From NCBI RefSeq assembly GCF_041224415.1, contig NZ_JBGFFE010000003.1, forward strand, positions 1 through 64,000: 64,000 nucleotides of DNA, written 5' to 3'. The notes under the pieces were generated by a model. The model saw only the letters and a list, made by a program, of their open reading frames with translations, was not told where the DNA came from and did not search any database. Within the stretch, counting starts at the first letter, position 1. Each line of letters starts with the position of its first letter. Shown piece by piece: positions 1-7,873 of the stretch. Origin of the DNA: Clostridium_B lapidicellarium. GTDB taxonomy: Bacteria; Bacillota; Clostridia; Clostridiales; Clostridiaceae. Position numbers and translations under genes: made by a program.

Positions 1-1
1 C

Positions 2-391
2 AGGTGGAGTGACTGGGAAAGCCTTGGTGGAAATCTTACTTCGGCGCCTGCGGCAGTTTCCTGGGGGAACAACAGAATCGACGTGTTTGCAAGAGGTCAG
101 AATAATCGATTATATCATCTGTGGTGGAATGGATCCCGCTGGAGTTCATGGGAAGATCTTGGCGGGAGGCTGACTTCTGGTCCTGCTGTTTCATCCAGAA
201 TGGCAAATAGACTTGAAGTTTTTGCAAGAGGTTCTAACAATCAATTGATCACGAGATCCTGGAACGGATCCAGGTGGAGTGATTGGCAAAGCTTAGGTGG
301 AAATATAACTTCCAAACCGACGGCAGTGTCTTGGGGGCCAAACAGGACGGATGTATTTGCCAGAGGGAGAAATAATGGAATGTGGCATATA
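2..391 (+). repeat. Three 135-bp tandem coding repeats
   Basis: Units start near 2, 137 and 272 with a codon run for RWS(S/D)W, and each encodes one 45-residue propeller blade. Units 1 and 3 are more alike (both give the GGNxTS and AVSWG blocks) than unit 2, which has a diverged middle. More units probably lie left of the window. Confidence 0.7.
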
Positions 392-403
392 TACAGAAAC
401 TAA
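2..403 (+). CDS. Lectin-like beta-propeller repeat protein (C-terminal part only)
   Basis: The reading frame is open from the left edge, so the real start lies outside the window; the GTG at 83 is internal. The visible 133 residues consist of three tandem units of 45 residues. Each unit carries RWSxWxxLGG, then TSxP, then a VFARGxNN block and ends in WNGS. This pattern matches PLL/DUF346-type sugar-binding propellers, where each unit forms one blade; the family is usually extracellular and binds fucose or O-methylated sugars. The repeat is also visible at DNA level with a period of 135 bp. Signal peptide and upstream domains cannot be seen. Its neighbour pair encodes exosporium-type proteins, so a role on the spore or cell surface is possible but only inferred. 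Family assignment is moderately sure, ligand unknown. Confidence 0.7.
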   Translation, partial: RWSDWESLGGNLTSAPAAVSWGNNRIDVFARGQNNRLYHLWWNGSRWSSWEDLGGRLTSGPAVSSRMANRLEVFARGSNNQLITRSWNGSRWSDWQSLGGNITSKPTAVSWGPNRTDVFARGRNNGMWHIYRN

Positions 404-408
404 AATTT

Positions 409-451
409 AGAATTCAAGTGTCAAATTGTTATTGTTTGACACTTGAATTCT
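409..451. terminator. Perfect 17-bp hairpin after the lectin gene
   Basis: Bases 409-425 and 435-451 are exact inverted complements around a 9-base loop. There is no strong T-run on either side, so it may act as a weak bidirectional terminator between the plus-strand lectin gene and the minus-strand csxC-like gene that ends at 473. Confidence 0.6.
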
Positions 452-472
452 ACTGCTTTAATAATATTTATT

Positions 473-1390
473 TCACGGTGAAATTTCCACATCTTGATTT
501 TGAAGCAGTTTTATTGTTAAAAGCAATACTACTTTTTCGGTAATTTTGTGAGAATCTTGAATAGCGTCAGTTTCAGTGATTTCTGAATTTATCAATTCGC
601 AGAATACTTTTTCATTGAGGAATTGAGTCATCTTGAAATTCTGCTCTGGAGGATTTTGAGCTGTCTTTGCTTTATTTTGAGAAGAAGCTGGCTTAAATCT
701 GGGAGGAGTTTTGAATTTAATTCTAGTAGCGCATTTAAAAGGTATTCTGACAGAAGCATATCTTAAAGTTTCTTTTTGGGTTGAGTTTCCTGAAATATAT
801 TCAATATTTTTTTTAACAAATCCATCTATGAATGCTATTCCTGTGCTGTATTTATGATTTTCAAAATCCGGGGTAAACTTAAACTTGTTTAAGTATACAT
901 CTTTCCCTATATCTTTGATTTCCAATATATTATCCTGCAGTTTGAGAGAAGATTGAAGTGAAATTGTCACTTTACATTCTGCTATTACTACCGGGACCTT
1001 TATGGTTACCGGAGCTGCAGTGACTTTGGAAATGTGTGGAATGTTTTCACATAGGGGCAGGGTTTCCGAATTGACGGTTACCTTACAATTTTCAGGTGTA
1101 ATATCTTCAAAATCAACATCTTTTATGTTTAGATTAGTGTCCTTTTTAAAATTGTCTTTCCCTGACAGGTCTGTTTTTTTATTTCGGGGGAGGACATTTT
1201 CTGCATATTCCAGAATCTTGCCATTTTCAAATATCAGAAATTTTTTATAATGATTTTTTTCGCTGTCATCTCTCTTATTATGCTTTCTTCTGTGTCTATG
1301 ACTGCTGTGTCTGTCTTTATTATGTTTTCTATGGTGATGTTTTTTGCCGTGACTCCCGACAGATGTGATTGAGGGGTATTTTATATCCAT
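473..1390 (-). CDS. CsxC-like exosporium protein with His-rich N-terminus
   Basis: Product of 305 residues, paralogous to its upstream neighbour. The shared core has a VPVVIAECKVTI strand, an EIKDIGKDVYL block, a GFVKKNIEY block and IPFKCATRIKF, then a short VFCEL block. This order resembles the CsxC family first described from the Clostridium sporogenes exosporium, where such proteins form part of the outer spore layer. Unlike the paralogue, residues 13-43 are a run rich in His, Lys and Arg (HHHRKHNK, HRHRRKHNK), which could bind metal or an acidic partner. It has far fewer cysteines than the paralogue. No signal peptide or membrane helix is seen, as expected for coat proteins made in the mother cell. 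AGGAGG lies 7-8 bases before the ATG. Family call is moderately sure; the function of the basic tract is unknown. Confidence 0.6.
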   Translation of the reverse strand: MDIKYPSITSVGSHGKKHHHRKHNKDRHSSHRHRRKHNKRDDSEKNHYKKFLIFENGKILEYAENVLPRNKKTDLSGKDNFKKDTNLNIKDVDFEDITPENCKVTVNSETLPLCENIPHISKVTAAPVTIKVPVVIAECKVTISLQSSLKLQDNILEIKDIGKDVYLNKFKFTPDFENHKYSTGIAFIDGFVKKNIEYISGNSTQKETLRYASVRIPFKCATRIKFKTPPRFKPASSQNKAKTAQNPPEQNFKMTQFLNEKVFCELINSEITETDAIQDSHKITEKVVLLLTIKLLQNQDVEISP

Positions 1391-1425
1391 AACTATCCTC
1401 CTTTTTAAAATAATGTAAACTATAT

Positions 1426-1470
1426 TTCAAAAAATAGATCCAAAACTTATTTTAAGCAAGCTTTGGATCC
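1426..1470 (-). terminator. Terminator of the upstream csxC-like gene
   Basis: On the minus strand a GATCCAAA arm pairs with TTTTGGATC across a loop of about 14 bases and is followed by a T-rich tract. It separates the two csxC-like genes into distinct transcripts. Confidence 0.6.
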
Positions 1471-1505
1471 TCTGTATATCAATCGTCTAATTTACTAGTT
1501 TCCCT

Positions 1506-2432
1506 TTAATTATGATGCGGGTCAACTGGTTCACACGGAGTATATTTGGAATCAGAAGTATCATATTTTTGAGATGAATCTTCACAATATCTTTCAGAAT
1601 CTCCCAGTGAATCAATTCTCACTTGTTGTTTTTGCAGAACCTTCAATGTCAAATCTATCACTATTTTTTCAGTGAATGTACGGAACTCCTGTTCCATAGG
1701 GCTTTCATAGAGTTTACCGTTTACTGGAATCGGACATTTGTGAATATCGACTTCAGTGATACATGACTTTACTAATTCACAGAAAGGTTTTTCATTGAAT
1801 ATTTCTGTAGTAGTGAAGTTCTGATCACAGGGATTACGTCCAATTATAGGATCTGCACAGACATCACAGCTTTTGAGATTATCTGTAAAATACTGCAGCT
1901 CCTGTGAATTAGGGTTGCTACAGAAAGAAGGCTTTCTGATGAATTTAATTCTTGTGGTACAATTAAAAGGTACCTTAACTGTACAATGTCTTATATCTCC
2001 GCATATATTTTTTTTGTCACTGCTTACACATTTTTCTGTTGCGTATTCAATATTTTTTCTCACAAAGCCGGATATATACAATATACCGGTATCGGATTTC
2101 TTATCCTGAGAGAAAGGTATAAGACGGCATTGGGTCAAATATACGTTCTTTTTAATACGTTTTATTTCTATGGCTTCTTTATCTAATGTGATGGTAGCTT
2201 CAACTGGAATTGTTATATTTGTTTCTGCCAATATAACTGGGATTTTAACAAACGTGTCCCCATCGGGAATTACATTTGGTTTTACACGTGATTGGTCACA
2301 CATACCTTCAGTCTTAGCTGTGACAATTGCGCAGGATCTGTCTGTGCCTTGGGTGCAAGCTAAATTACTGGAAGTATTCTTTGCATAGATTTCATTTTCA
2401 TGGCTTGATTTTGATTCATATACATCACTCAT
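1506..2432 (-). CDS. CsxC-like exosporium protein, Cys-rich paralogue
   Basis: Product of 308 residues with the same core order as the gene at 473-1390: IPVILAETNITIPV, EIKRIKKNVYLTQC, GFVRKNIEY, VPFNCTTRIKF and KPFCEL. It matches the CsxC family of exosporium proteins in my recognition. It carries many cysteines, scattered through the protein, in line with disulfide cross-linking of spore-surface proteins; this link is inference. The ends are poorly conserved between the two copies, while the middle about 180 residues aligns well. A TCCTCC complement (AGGAGG) stands about 10 bases before the ATG. The pair probably arose by tandem duplication. Expression by a late mother-cell sigma factor is expected from the family, but no convincing promoter was identified. 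Confidence 0.65.
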   Translation of the reverse strand: MSDVYESKSSHENEIYAKNTSSNLACTQGTDRSCAIVTAKTEGMCDQSRVKPNVIPDGDTFVKIPVILAETNITIPVEATITLDKEAIEIKRIKKNVYLTQCRLIPFSQDKKSDTGILYISGFVRKNIEYATEKCVSSDKKNICGDIRHCTVKVPFNCTTRIKFIRKPSFCSNPNSQELQYFTDNLKSCDVCADPIIGRNPCDQNFTTTEIFNEKPFCELVKSCITEVDIHKCPIPVNGKLYESPMEQEFRTFTEKIVIDLTLKVLQKQQVRIDSLGDSERYCEDSSQKYDTSDSKYTPCEPVDPHHN

Positions 2433-2544
2433 AGATAGTGTTATCCTCCTTTTTATCTAAGAAAATATGATTAGTAATTTTGATTATATCGGATTCTAAT
2501 ATATATTATTCATATTCATATTTTTTGTTACAAGGAGGAGAATA

Positions 2545-3402
2545 TTATATATTTCCCAAACGCACTCTATTTAGATATTTTTCAGCTGTTTCCCGTGCCT
2601 CCAGCATAAACTTTATATCTGTAGGAGGTTTGCTTGCCTTATATTGTGGAAAATATCTGGTTAGGTGGAGAGGAATATTTTTATCTATGCTGCTTAAAAA
2701 TCTTGCTATGGATTCCACTTCATCTATGTTGTCATTTTCACCTGTTACCAGTAAATTTGTTATTTCCACATGACAGATTTTTGATGCGATCCTTATAGTG
2801 TTGAGAACTGGATTTAAACTTCCACCACAGATGTCATTGTAATATTTGCTGCTGAAACCTTTTAGATCTATGTTCATAGCGTCTACATAGGGAATGAGTT
2901 TTTTTAGAGGCTCTTCATTTATATAACCGTTGGTTACGAGAACTACTGAAGATGATTGTTCCGTTTCCTTCAAAAGTTTTGCACAGTCATATACATATTC
3001 GTACCATATGGAGGGCTCATTATAGGTGAAAGCAATACCTATATTGTTTTTTACTGTCAATATTGCCTCTACTAGCTGTTTTGGTGAAAGAAACTGACTC
3101 CTTGCCCTGAACTGTGAAATACTGTAGTTCTGGCAGAAACTGCAGGTAAAATTACATCCGAAACTTCCTGCGGACAGTATATAAGTTGAGGGCTTAAAAT
3201 AGTATAGAGGTTTTTTTTCTATGGGATCTAAAGCGATAGAAGTTATTTCACCATAGTTTATGGTAAATAGTTTTCCATTTTCATTAGTTCTCACTTTGCA
3301 TTTTCCAAAATTGTTTTCATTTATGATGCAGTTGTGGGGACACAGACAGCAGTGGATCCTATTGCCGTTTAATTTTTCATAGAATTTAGCTTCTACTTTC
3401 AT
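2545..3402 (-). CDS. amrS: AmmeMemoRadiSam system radical SAM enzyme
   Basis: Radical SAM protein of 285 residues from the ATG at 3402, which has AAGGTG about six bases upstream; the GTG at 3411 lies inside that ribosome site. The [4Fe-4S]/SAM motif CNFTCSFC gives C83, C87 and C90. A second cysteine cluster near the N-terminus (C18, C19, C21, C25, C35; CCLCPHNC) precedes it, typical of the PflA-like AmrS family. The GNDN-like GENDNIDE segment and late LTRYFPQYK block also fit. It lies 21 bases after the Memo-AMMECR1 gene in one operon. This gene set is widely conserved in bacteria and archaea, but I know of no settled reaction or substrate for it. Family assignment is strong; function open. 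Confidence 0.9.
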   Translation of the reverse strand: MKVEAKFYEKLNGNRIHCCLCPHNCIINENNFGKCKVRTNENGKLFTINYGEITSIALDPIEKKPLYYFKPSTYILSAGSFGCNFTCSFCQNYSISQFRARSQFLSPKQLVEAILTVKNNIGIAFTYNEPSIWYEYVYDCAKLLKETEQSSSVVLVTNGYINEEPLKKLIPYVDAMNIDLKGFSSKYYNDICGGSLNPVLNTIRIASKICHVEITNLLVTGENDNIDEVESIARFLSSIDKNIPLHLTRYFPQYKASKPPTDIKFMLEARETAEKYLNRVRLGNI

Positions 3403-3423
3403 AAATATCACCTTACAACTATA

Positions 3424-4827
3424 TTATTCTAAATGTCTTTCCACTTCAAATCTTTCTATCGTGTAATTTTCCTTTGAATCTATGTTTCCTTTCTTTAGGG
3501 CAATTGACAGCTGTTTATCTACAGTGTCTACGCCTTCTAAGTCAGGCAGGAGGACACCGGTTTTCCCTCTGCTTTCCACAATAACACCGTATTTTTTAGG
3601 ATCCAGATCTTCCTTGCTGCAGATTTTGGGTGTTGTAAGTACATCTACGGAAAAACTTATGTCCATAAGCTCTGACTTATCCACCTGAATAAATCTTGGA
3701 TCGTTGATGCCCGCCTCTATTGAATTCCTTATGATTTCCTCCGCCACTGAATCGGCGGTAGGGAGTAAAGTACCTATGCAGCCTCTTAACTCCCCGTATT
3801 TTTTTAATGATACAAATACGGCTCTTTTACTGCTTTTCATCTCGTAAGTTACATAATCGGGAAGTTTGGATATGGGTTTTCCAGTGGTTAAATAATTTGT
3901 CAAGTTTTCTCTGGCCAGACGTACATATGGATCCATGGAGCCTAATTTTTCTTCATATCTGTATTTCCTGCTTTTTTCTAAAATTTCAAGTTTGGAAGTA
4001 TACTTTGAAGTAACATCAAATTTCATGACACCGTATCCTACGCCGAAGGGACCTTCGTAACTTAAAAGGTTGCCTTTGAATTTTTTGCCGTCAAGGGCTC
4101 CCAGAAGAATGAGCACAGAACGTCTTGCACATTCTCCAGCATCCTGTATCATATTTTTATCTATACTGAAAGTGTCCTCTACGCTTCCTTTTTTGAGGTC
4201 ATTTAAAAATTCCCTGTCGAATTTTTCACCATTTGGACTATAACTATAAGGTCCTTCTTCCTTGAGTTTGTGAGACAGGTCCCCGCTTGCAATAAATACT
4301 GCGTTTCTACCTAGTTCATCTACAGATTTGCTTATTATCATGCCAAATTTGTAGAGCTCTATATCGTCTAATGGTGCATAGGTAATGTGAACAAGTTTAT
4401 AATTTGTATAATTCTTATTTACAAAATAAAGTGGAACCATTGTCCCATGGTCTAAAACGACGGATCTGTGATACCTTAACAGCAGTGAACTGTCAGCCAT
4501 TACGGCGGGAATTCTCTGTGATATTGAGGCCTGGTATATTTTATCTGTAAGTTCCCTGTCTATTGGAAGTTTCATGGAAACATCGCCTGCTCCAAAATCT
4601 TTGAAACTGCCATCCACGCTGTCGGAAAAGGTAAGCGCAAGGGCATCCCTGAACATGGTGGCATGCGGGGTAATTACTATAATGGTATCAGGCGACTTGT
4701 CCGCAATGTCCCTTGATATTTTCTTTAAACTGTCTATTGTATTGGCTATCTTGTTCTCCTCGCCTTTGCCTACTTCGGGAATTATTATAGGAGGATGCGG
4801 AGACAAGTAAAATCCATTTATACTCAA
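3424..4827 (-). CDS. Memo-AMMECR1 fusion protein (AmmeMemoRadiSam system A/B)
   Basis: Two domains in one chain of 467 residues. Residues 1 to about 270 form the Memo domain (LSPHPPI start, PHAT at H55, DHGTMVPL at H127, GDLSH, and the GECARR cysteine C233), which are candidate metal-site residues by analogy with human Memo1. Residues from about 295 form the AMMECR1 domain with its hallmark LRGCIGT (about 347-353) and NDPRF. In many genomes the two are separate genes, so the fusion links them physically. The start is best placed at the TTG at 4827: GGAGGTG sits six bases before it, while the GTG at 4836 is part of that ribosome site. It is first in an operon with the radical SAM gene. Biochemical role unknown. 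Confidence 0.88.
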   Translation of the reverse strand: MSINGFYLSPHPPIIIPEVGKGEENKIANTIDSLKKISRDIADKSPDTIIVITPHATMFRDALALTFSDSVDGSFKDFGAGDVSMKLPIDRELTDKIYQASISQRIPAVMADSSLLLRYHRSVVLDHGTMVPLYFVNKNYTNYKLVHITYAPLDDIELYKFGMIISKSVDELGRNAVFIASGDLSHKLKEEGPYSYSPNGEKFDREFLNDLKKGSVEDTFSIDKNMIQDAGECARRSVLILLGALDGKKFKGNLLSYEGPFGVGYGVMKFDVTSKYTSKLEILEKSRKYRYEEKLGSMDPYVRLARENLTNYLTTGKPISKLPDYVTYEMKSSKRAVFVSLKKYGELRGCIGTLLPTADSVAEEIIRNSIEAGINDPRFIQVDKSELMDISFSVDVLTTPKICSKEDLDPKKYGVIVESRGKTGVLLPDLEGVDTVDKQLSIALKKGNIDSKENYTIERFEVERHLE

Positions 4828-4928
4828 TAAAATCACCTCCAGAATAATTGACTTAATTTAAATTAATAGAGTTTTTATAATAATACTACTACTTTTTGAT
4901 AAATAGTTATAGACATATGGGAGATTTT

Positions 4929-6770
4929 TTAAAACTGCATCCCGCGGGCAAATTCTAAATTGAAATGTTCCTGTGCCCCCAGTTCGACATAGGTGACTTT
5001 ACTTGCAATTCTATTTGCCCTTTTAAATTCACTTTCTGATAATAGGGCGAGTTTTGCACCGCTTCCTGCTGCATTTCCAACAAGTTTGATCTTAGATCCC
5101 AATTCTTTTGGAATAAGCCCTATTTCACAGGCACTGTGAGGGTCCATATAATTTCCAAAGGCTCCTGCCAGCAGTACTTCTTTAATGTCGTCTAAATTTA
5201 TTCCAAGATTTTTTATGAGCATTTTAATACCAGCTGAAATCGCTCCTTTGGCTAACTGAAGTGAAGTTATGTCTTTTTGTGTTACAAGTATGGGATTGCC
5301 GTGGAAAGTTTCAGATTCAGGTACTATTAAAAAGGCATTTGCATTATTGTAACTTATTATGCGATCGCTATATTTTTTTGCTGAGGGATTGGTGAATTTG
5401 TCCGGCGATAATAATTTACCTCTTTTATTTACAAGGCCAACTTTTACAAATCCTGCAATGATATCTAAAAGTCCGGAGCCGCATATTCCCCGTGGTTTTT
5501 CATTACCAATAACTGTATAGGTCAATTCCCTTCTAAAATATACGTGATCTATAGCCCCATTTGCTCCTCTCATTCCACTGCTTATTTGAGCTCCTTCAAA
5601 AGCAGGACCTGCTGCAGCAGAGCAGGACACGAGTTTTTTAGAAGAACCTAGTACCATTTCGCCGTTGGTCCCTATGTCAACGGCTAATTTTATATCTTTG
5701 CTTTTGTCAATATCTGTAGCTAAAATTACAGCTGCTGTATCGGCCCCTACGAATCCTGCAATGGTGGGCAGGGCAAATACTCTTCCATTAGGATTTATAT
5801 TTAATTTCAATTCTGATGCATCTAATCTTATGCTTTCATTTATTACGGGTACAAAAGGTACGGTGGCTATATATTTGGGGGTTAAACCCAGGAAGAGGTG
5901 ATGCATGCAGGTATTGCCAACTACAGTTAAAATATATATGTCATCTTTTTTTGCATTTGATTTTTTACAAAGCTCGTTTATTAATTTGTTAAGTGCATTT
6001 AAAATGGTAGTCTGAAGCAGCTTTAATCCATTTTCATTTTGACTCGCATAAGCTGTACGTGAAATTACATCTGCGCCAAATTTGACCTGTGGATTAAGTA
6101 AGGAGGAGACAGCCAGTTCCCTGCCGGTATAAAGATCCATTAAGTATCCAACTACAGTGGTGGTACCGATATCAAAAGCTATACCGAGCATTTTATCATG
6201 TGTGTCTCCACTTTCTATTCCTAGAATTTCATTTTCATCCATTATTACAGTTATTTTATTATCGGCCCGGCGAATCATATCCGGTATCTGACGCAGAGTT
6301 GATATCCCTATTTTTATATTTTTGTATTTTGAATTTTTTAAAATAAGTTTTTCCTTTAAGCGGTTCAGATCAGATGTCTGATGCTTTAGAGAAGGAGGGT
6401 CAAGTTGTATAAAAAGTTTTTGAAAAAGGGGGGATATGGTGAAATCATTTTCAAGAGAAGACTGCAGTATATTATAATCTGCATTTTTTTTGACATTTAA
6501 TTCTACAGTCATATTGCTGTGGATTTTTGTAAGACAAGCTAAGTGCAGTCCTTCTGAAAGTTCATTCTCACTGAAGTGTTCCACCTCTTTTTTAAGTACC
6601 TTGAGTTTAGGTTCTAAAACTTTTATGACACATTTTCCGCATTTGCCTATTCCGCCGCAGGGAAAATCAAAATCCAATCCTGATTTTACAATTGCATCCT
6701 TGAGGGTACTTCCTTCGGAAGCATAGACTTTACAATTCGCAGGCTTAAAGGTAATTTCATAGTTGTCCAT
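4929..6770 (-). CDS. RACo-like ASKHA ferredoxin protein (corrinoid activator family, DUF4445)
   Basis: Product of 613 residues. The N-terminal domain is a plant-type [2Fe-2S] ferredoxin with C38, C44, C47 and C79 (CGGIGKCGKC). A middle region and an ASKHA ATPase-like domain follow, with IAFDIGTTTVVGYL, AVDIGTNGEMVLG, SAAAGPAFEGAQI and a C-terminal LLAGAFGNY block. Relatives such as RACo and RamA reduce the cobalt of inactivated corrinoid proteins at the expense of ATP. No corrinoid protein is adjacent, so its partner must be elsewhere, possibly the cluster at 19-25 kb, which has its own activator. The ATG at 6770 is preferred over the GTG at 6779 because AGAAGG lies eight bases before the ATG and overlaps the GTG. 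Confidence 0.85.
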   Translation of the reverse strand: MDNYEITFKPANCKVYASEGSTLKDAIVKSGLDFDFPCGGIGKCGKCVIKVLEPKLKVLKKEVEHFSENELSEGLHLACLTKIHSNMTVELNVKKNADYNILQSSLENDFTISPLFQKLFIQLDPPSLKHQTSDLNRLKEKLILKNSKYKNIKIGISTLRQIPDMIRRADNKITVIMDENEILGIESGDTHDKMLGIAFDIGTTTVVGYLMDLYTGRELAVSSLLNPQVKFGADVISRTAYASQNENGLKLLQTTILNALNKLINELCKKSNAKKDDIYILTVVGNTCMHHLFLGLTPKYIATVPFVPVINESIRLDASELKLNINPNGRVFALPTIAGFVGADTAAVILATDIDKSKDIKLAVDIGTNGEMVLGSSKKLVSCSAAAGPAFEGAQISSGMRGANGAIDHVYFRRELTYTVIGNEKPRGICGSGLLDIIAGFVKVGLVNKRGKLLSPDKFTNPSAKKYSDRIISYNNANAFLIVPESETFHGNPILVTQKDITSLQLAKGAISAGIKMLIKNLGINLDDIKEVLLAGAFGNYMDPHSACEIGLIPKELGSKIKLVGNAAGSGAKLALLSESEFKRANRIASKVTYVELGAQEHFNLEFARGMQF

Positions 6771-6859
6771 AGATAACACCTTCTTTTTATTTGCTATATG
6801 AAAATAATAAACTATTATGTATTAAAATTAAAGATATAATTTATAAATAATAAGTCCTG

Positions 6860-6868
6860 TGTTATAAT
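6860..6868 (+). promoter_or_regulatory. Extended -10 promoter for metAA
   Basis: TGtTATAAT occurs 37 bases before the GTG start, with only a weak -35 (TTTATA, about 6840-6845). No S-box, T-box or other riboswitch structure was found in the 134 bases between the divergent genes. Confidence 0.5.
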
Positions 6869-6904
6869 AGGGCTTAATGAAATTTATATTCCAGGGGTGA
6901 TAAT

Positions 6905-7855
6905 GTGCCAATAAAAATAAGAGATGATTTACCAGCTGCTGAAATTTTAAATAGGGAAAATATATTTGTGATGCCAGAGAATGAAGCATTTCATCAGGAT
7001 ATAAGGCCTCTTAAAATTGCAATTTTAAATCTCATGCCAATTAAGATTACTACGGAAGTGCAGCTGCTGAGACTTATAGGGAATACTGCACTTCAAATTG
7101 AAATTGAATTACTCCATCCCAAAACCCATATATGTAAAAATACTTCTGAAGAATATTTAACTACCTTTTATAAAACATTTGACGAAGTAAGAGATGAAAA
7201 GTTCGATGGATTGATAATTACGGGAGCTCCCGTAGAACGCCTGAAATTCGAACAGGTAAACTATTGGGAAGAACTTGAAGACATAATGGAATGGAGTATA
7301 CACAACGTATACTCCACTTTACATATATGCTGGGGTGCACAGGCAGGACTGTATTATCATTATGGTATTCCAAAATATAATCTGGGGGAAAAGATGTTTG
7401 GAGTTTTTAAACACAAAGTTCTTCAGAAGGATATTAAATTAGTCAGAGGTTTTGACGATGAATTTTTTGCCCCCCATTCCAGGTATACTGAAGTTAGAAG
7501 AGATGACATCGAAAAAGTGGATGATTTGACTATAGTCGCAGAATCAAGAGAAGCGGGTATATATCTGGTTATGTCCAAGAATGGAAGACAGATTTTTATC
7601 ATGGGACATTCCGAGTATGATCCTCTTACTTTAAAATCGGAATATTTGAGGGACAAGGCCAAGGGAAGCGATGTAAAGATCCCAAAACATTATTTTCCAG
7701 GCGATGACCCTAGAAGGGATCCGGTGGTGAGATGGAGGGGACATTCTAATTTACTGTTTTCAAACTGGCTTAATTATTATGTTTACCAGCAAACTCCGTA
7801 TGATCTAGAGAAAATAGAACCTCTAAAAAAATTAGATAGAAATTATATAGGTTAG
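6905..7855 (+). CDS. metAA: Homoserine O-acetyltransferase (MetA type)
   Basis: Product of 316 residues, close to the usual 300-310 for MetA. It activates homoserine for methionine synthesis in the cytoplasm. The catalytic cysteine is C142 in HICWGAQ, and the GHSEYD block supplies the catalytic-site histidine region. Position 111, after GAPV, is Glu. In studied MetA enzymes Glu at this position goes with acetyl-CoA and Gly with succinyl-CoA, so acetyl-CoA is the predicted donor; the old annotation as succinyltransferase would be misleading. The start is GTG at 6905 behind AGGGGTG. It stands 18 bases before purine nucleoside phosphorylase and is probably cotranscribed with it, although the pathways are unrelated. 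Very sure of family. Confidence 0.95.
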   Translation: MPIKIRDDLPAAEILNRENIFVMPENEAFHQDIRPLKIAILNLMPIKITTEVQLLRLIGNTALQIEIELLHPKTHICKNTSEEYLTTFYKTFDEVRDEKFDGLIITGAPVERLKFEQVNYWEELEDIMEWSIHNVYSTLHICWGAQAGLYYHYGIPKYNLGEKMFGVFKHKVLQKDIKLVRGFDDEFFAPHSRYTEVRRDDIEKVDDLTIVAESREAGIYLVMSKNGRQIFIMGHSEYDPLTLKSEYLRDKAKGSDVKIPKHYFPGDDPRRDPVVRWRGHSNLLFSNWLNYYVYQQTPYDLEKIEPLKKLDRNYIG

Positions 7856-7873
7856 GAGGAAGCCGTTTATACT

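Noticed and set aside
3482..3688. Plus-strand reading frames over the Memo-AMMECR1 gene
   Set aside because: Opposite-strand shadow of a well-recognised gene, no ribosome site and no family resemblance. The same applies to the many frames opposite hut, phn and transporter genes.
6771..6904. Possible SAM riboswitch before metAA
   Set aside because: Too short and AT-rich, with no helices or conserved S-box sequence; only a promoter is seen.
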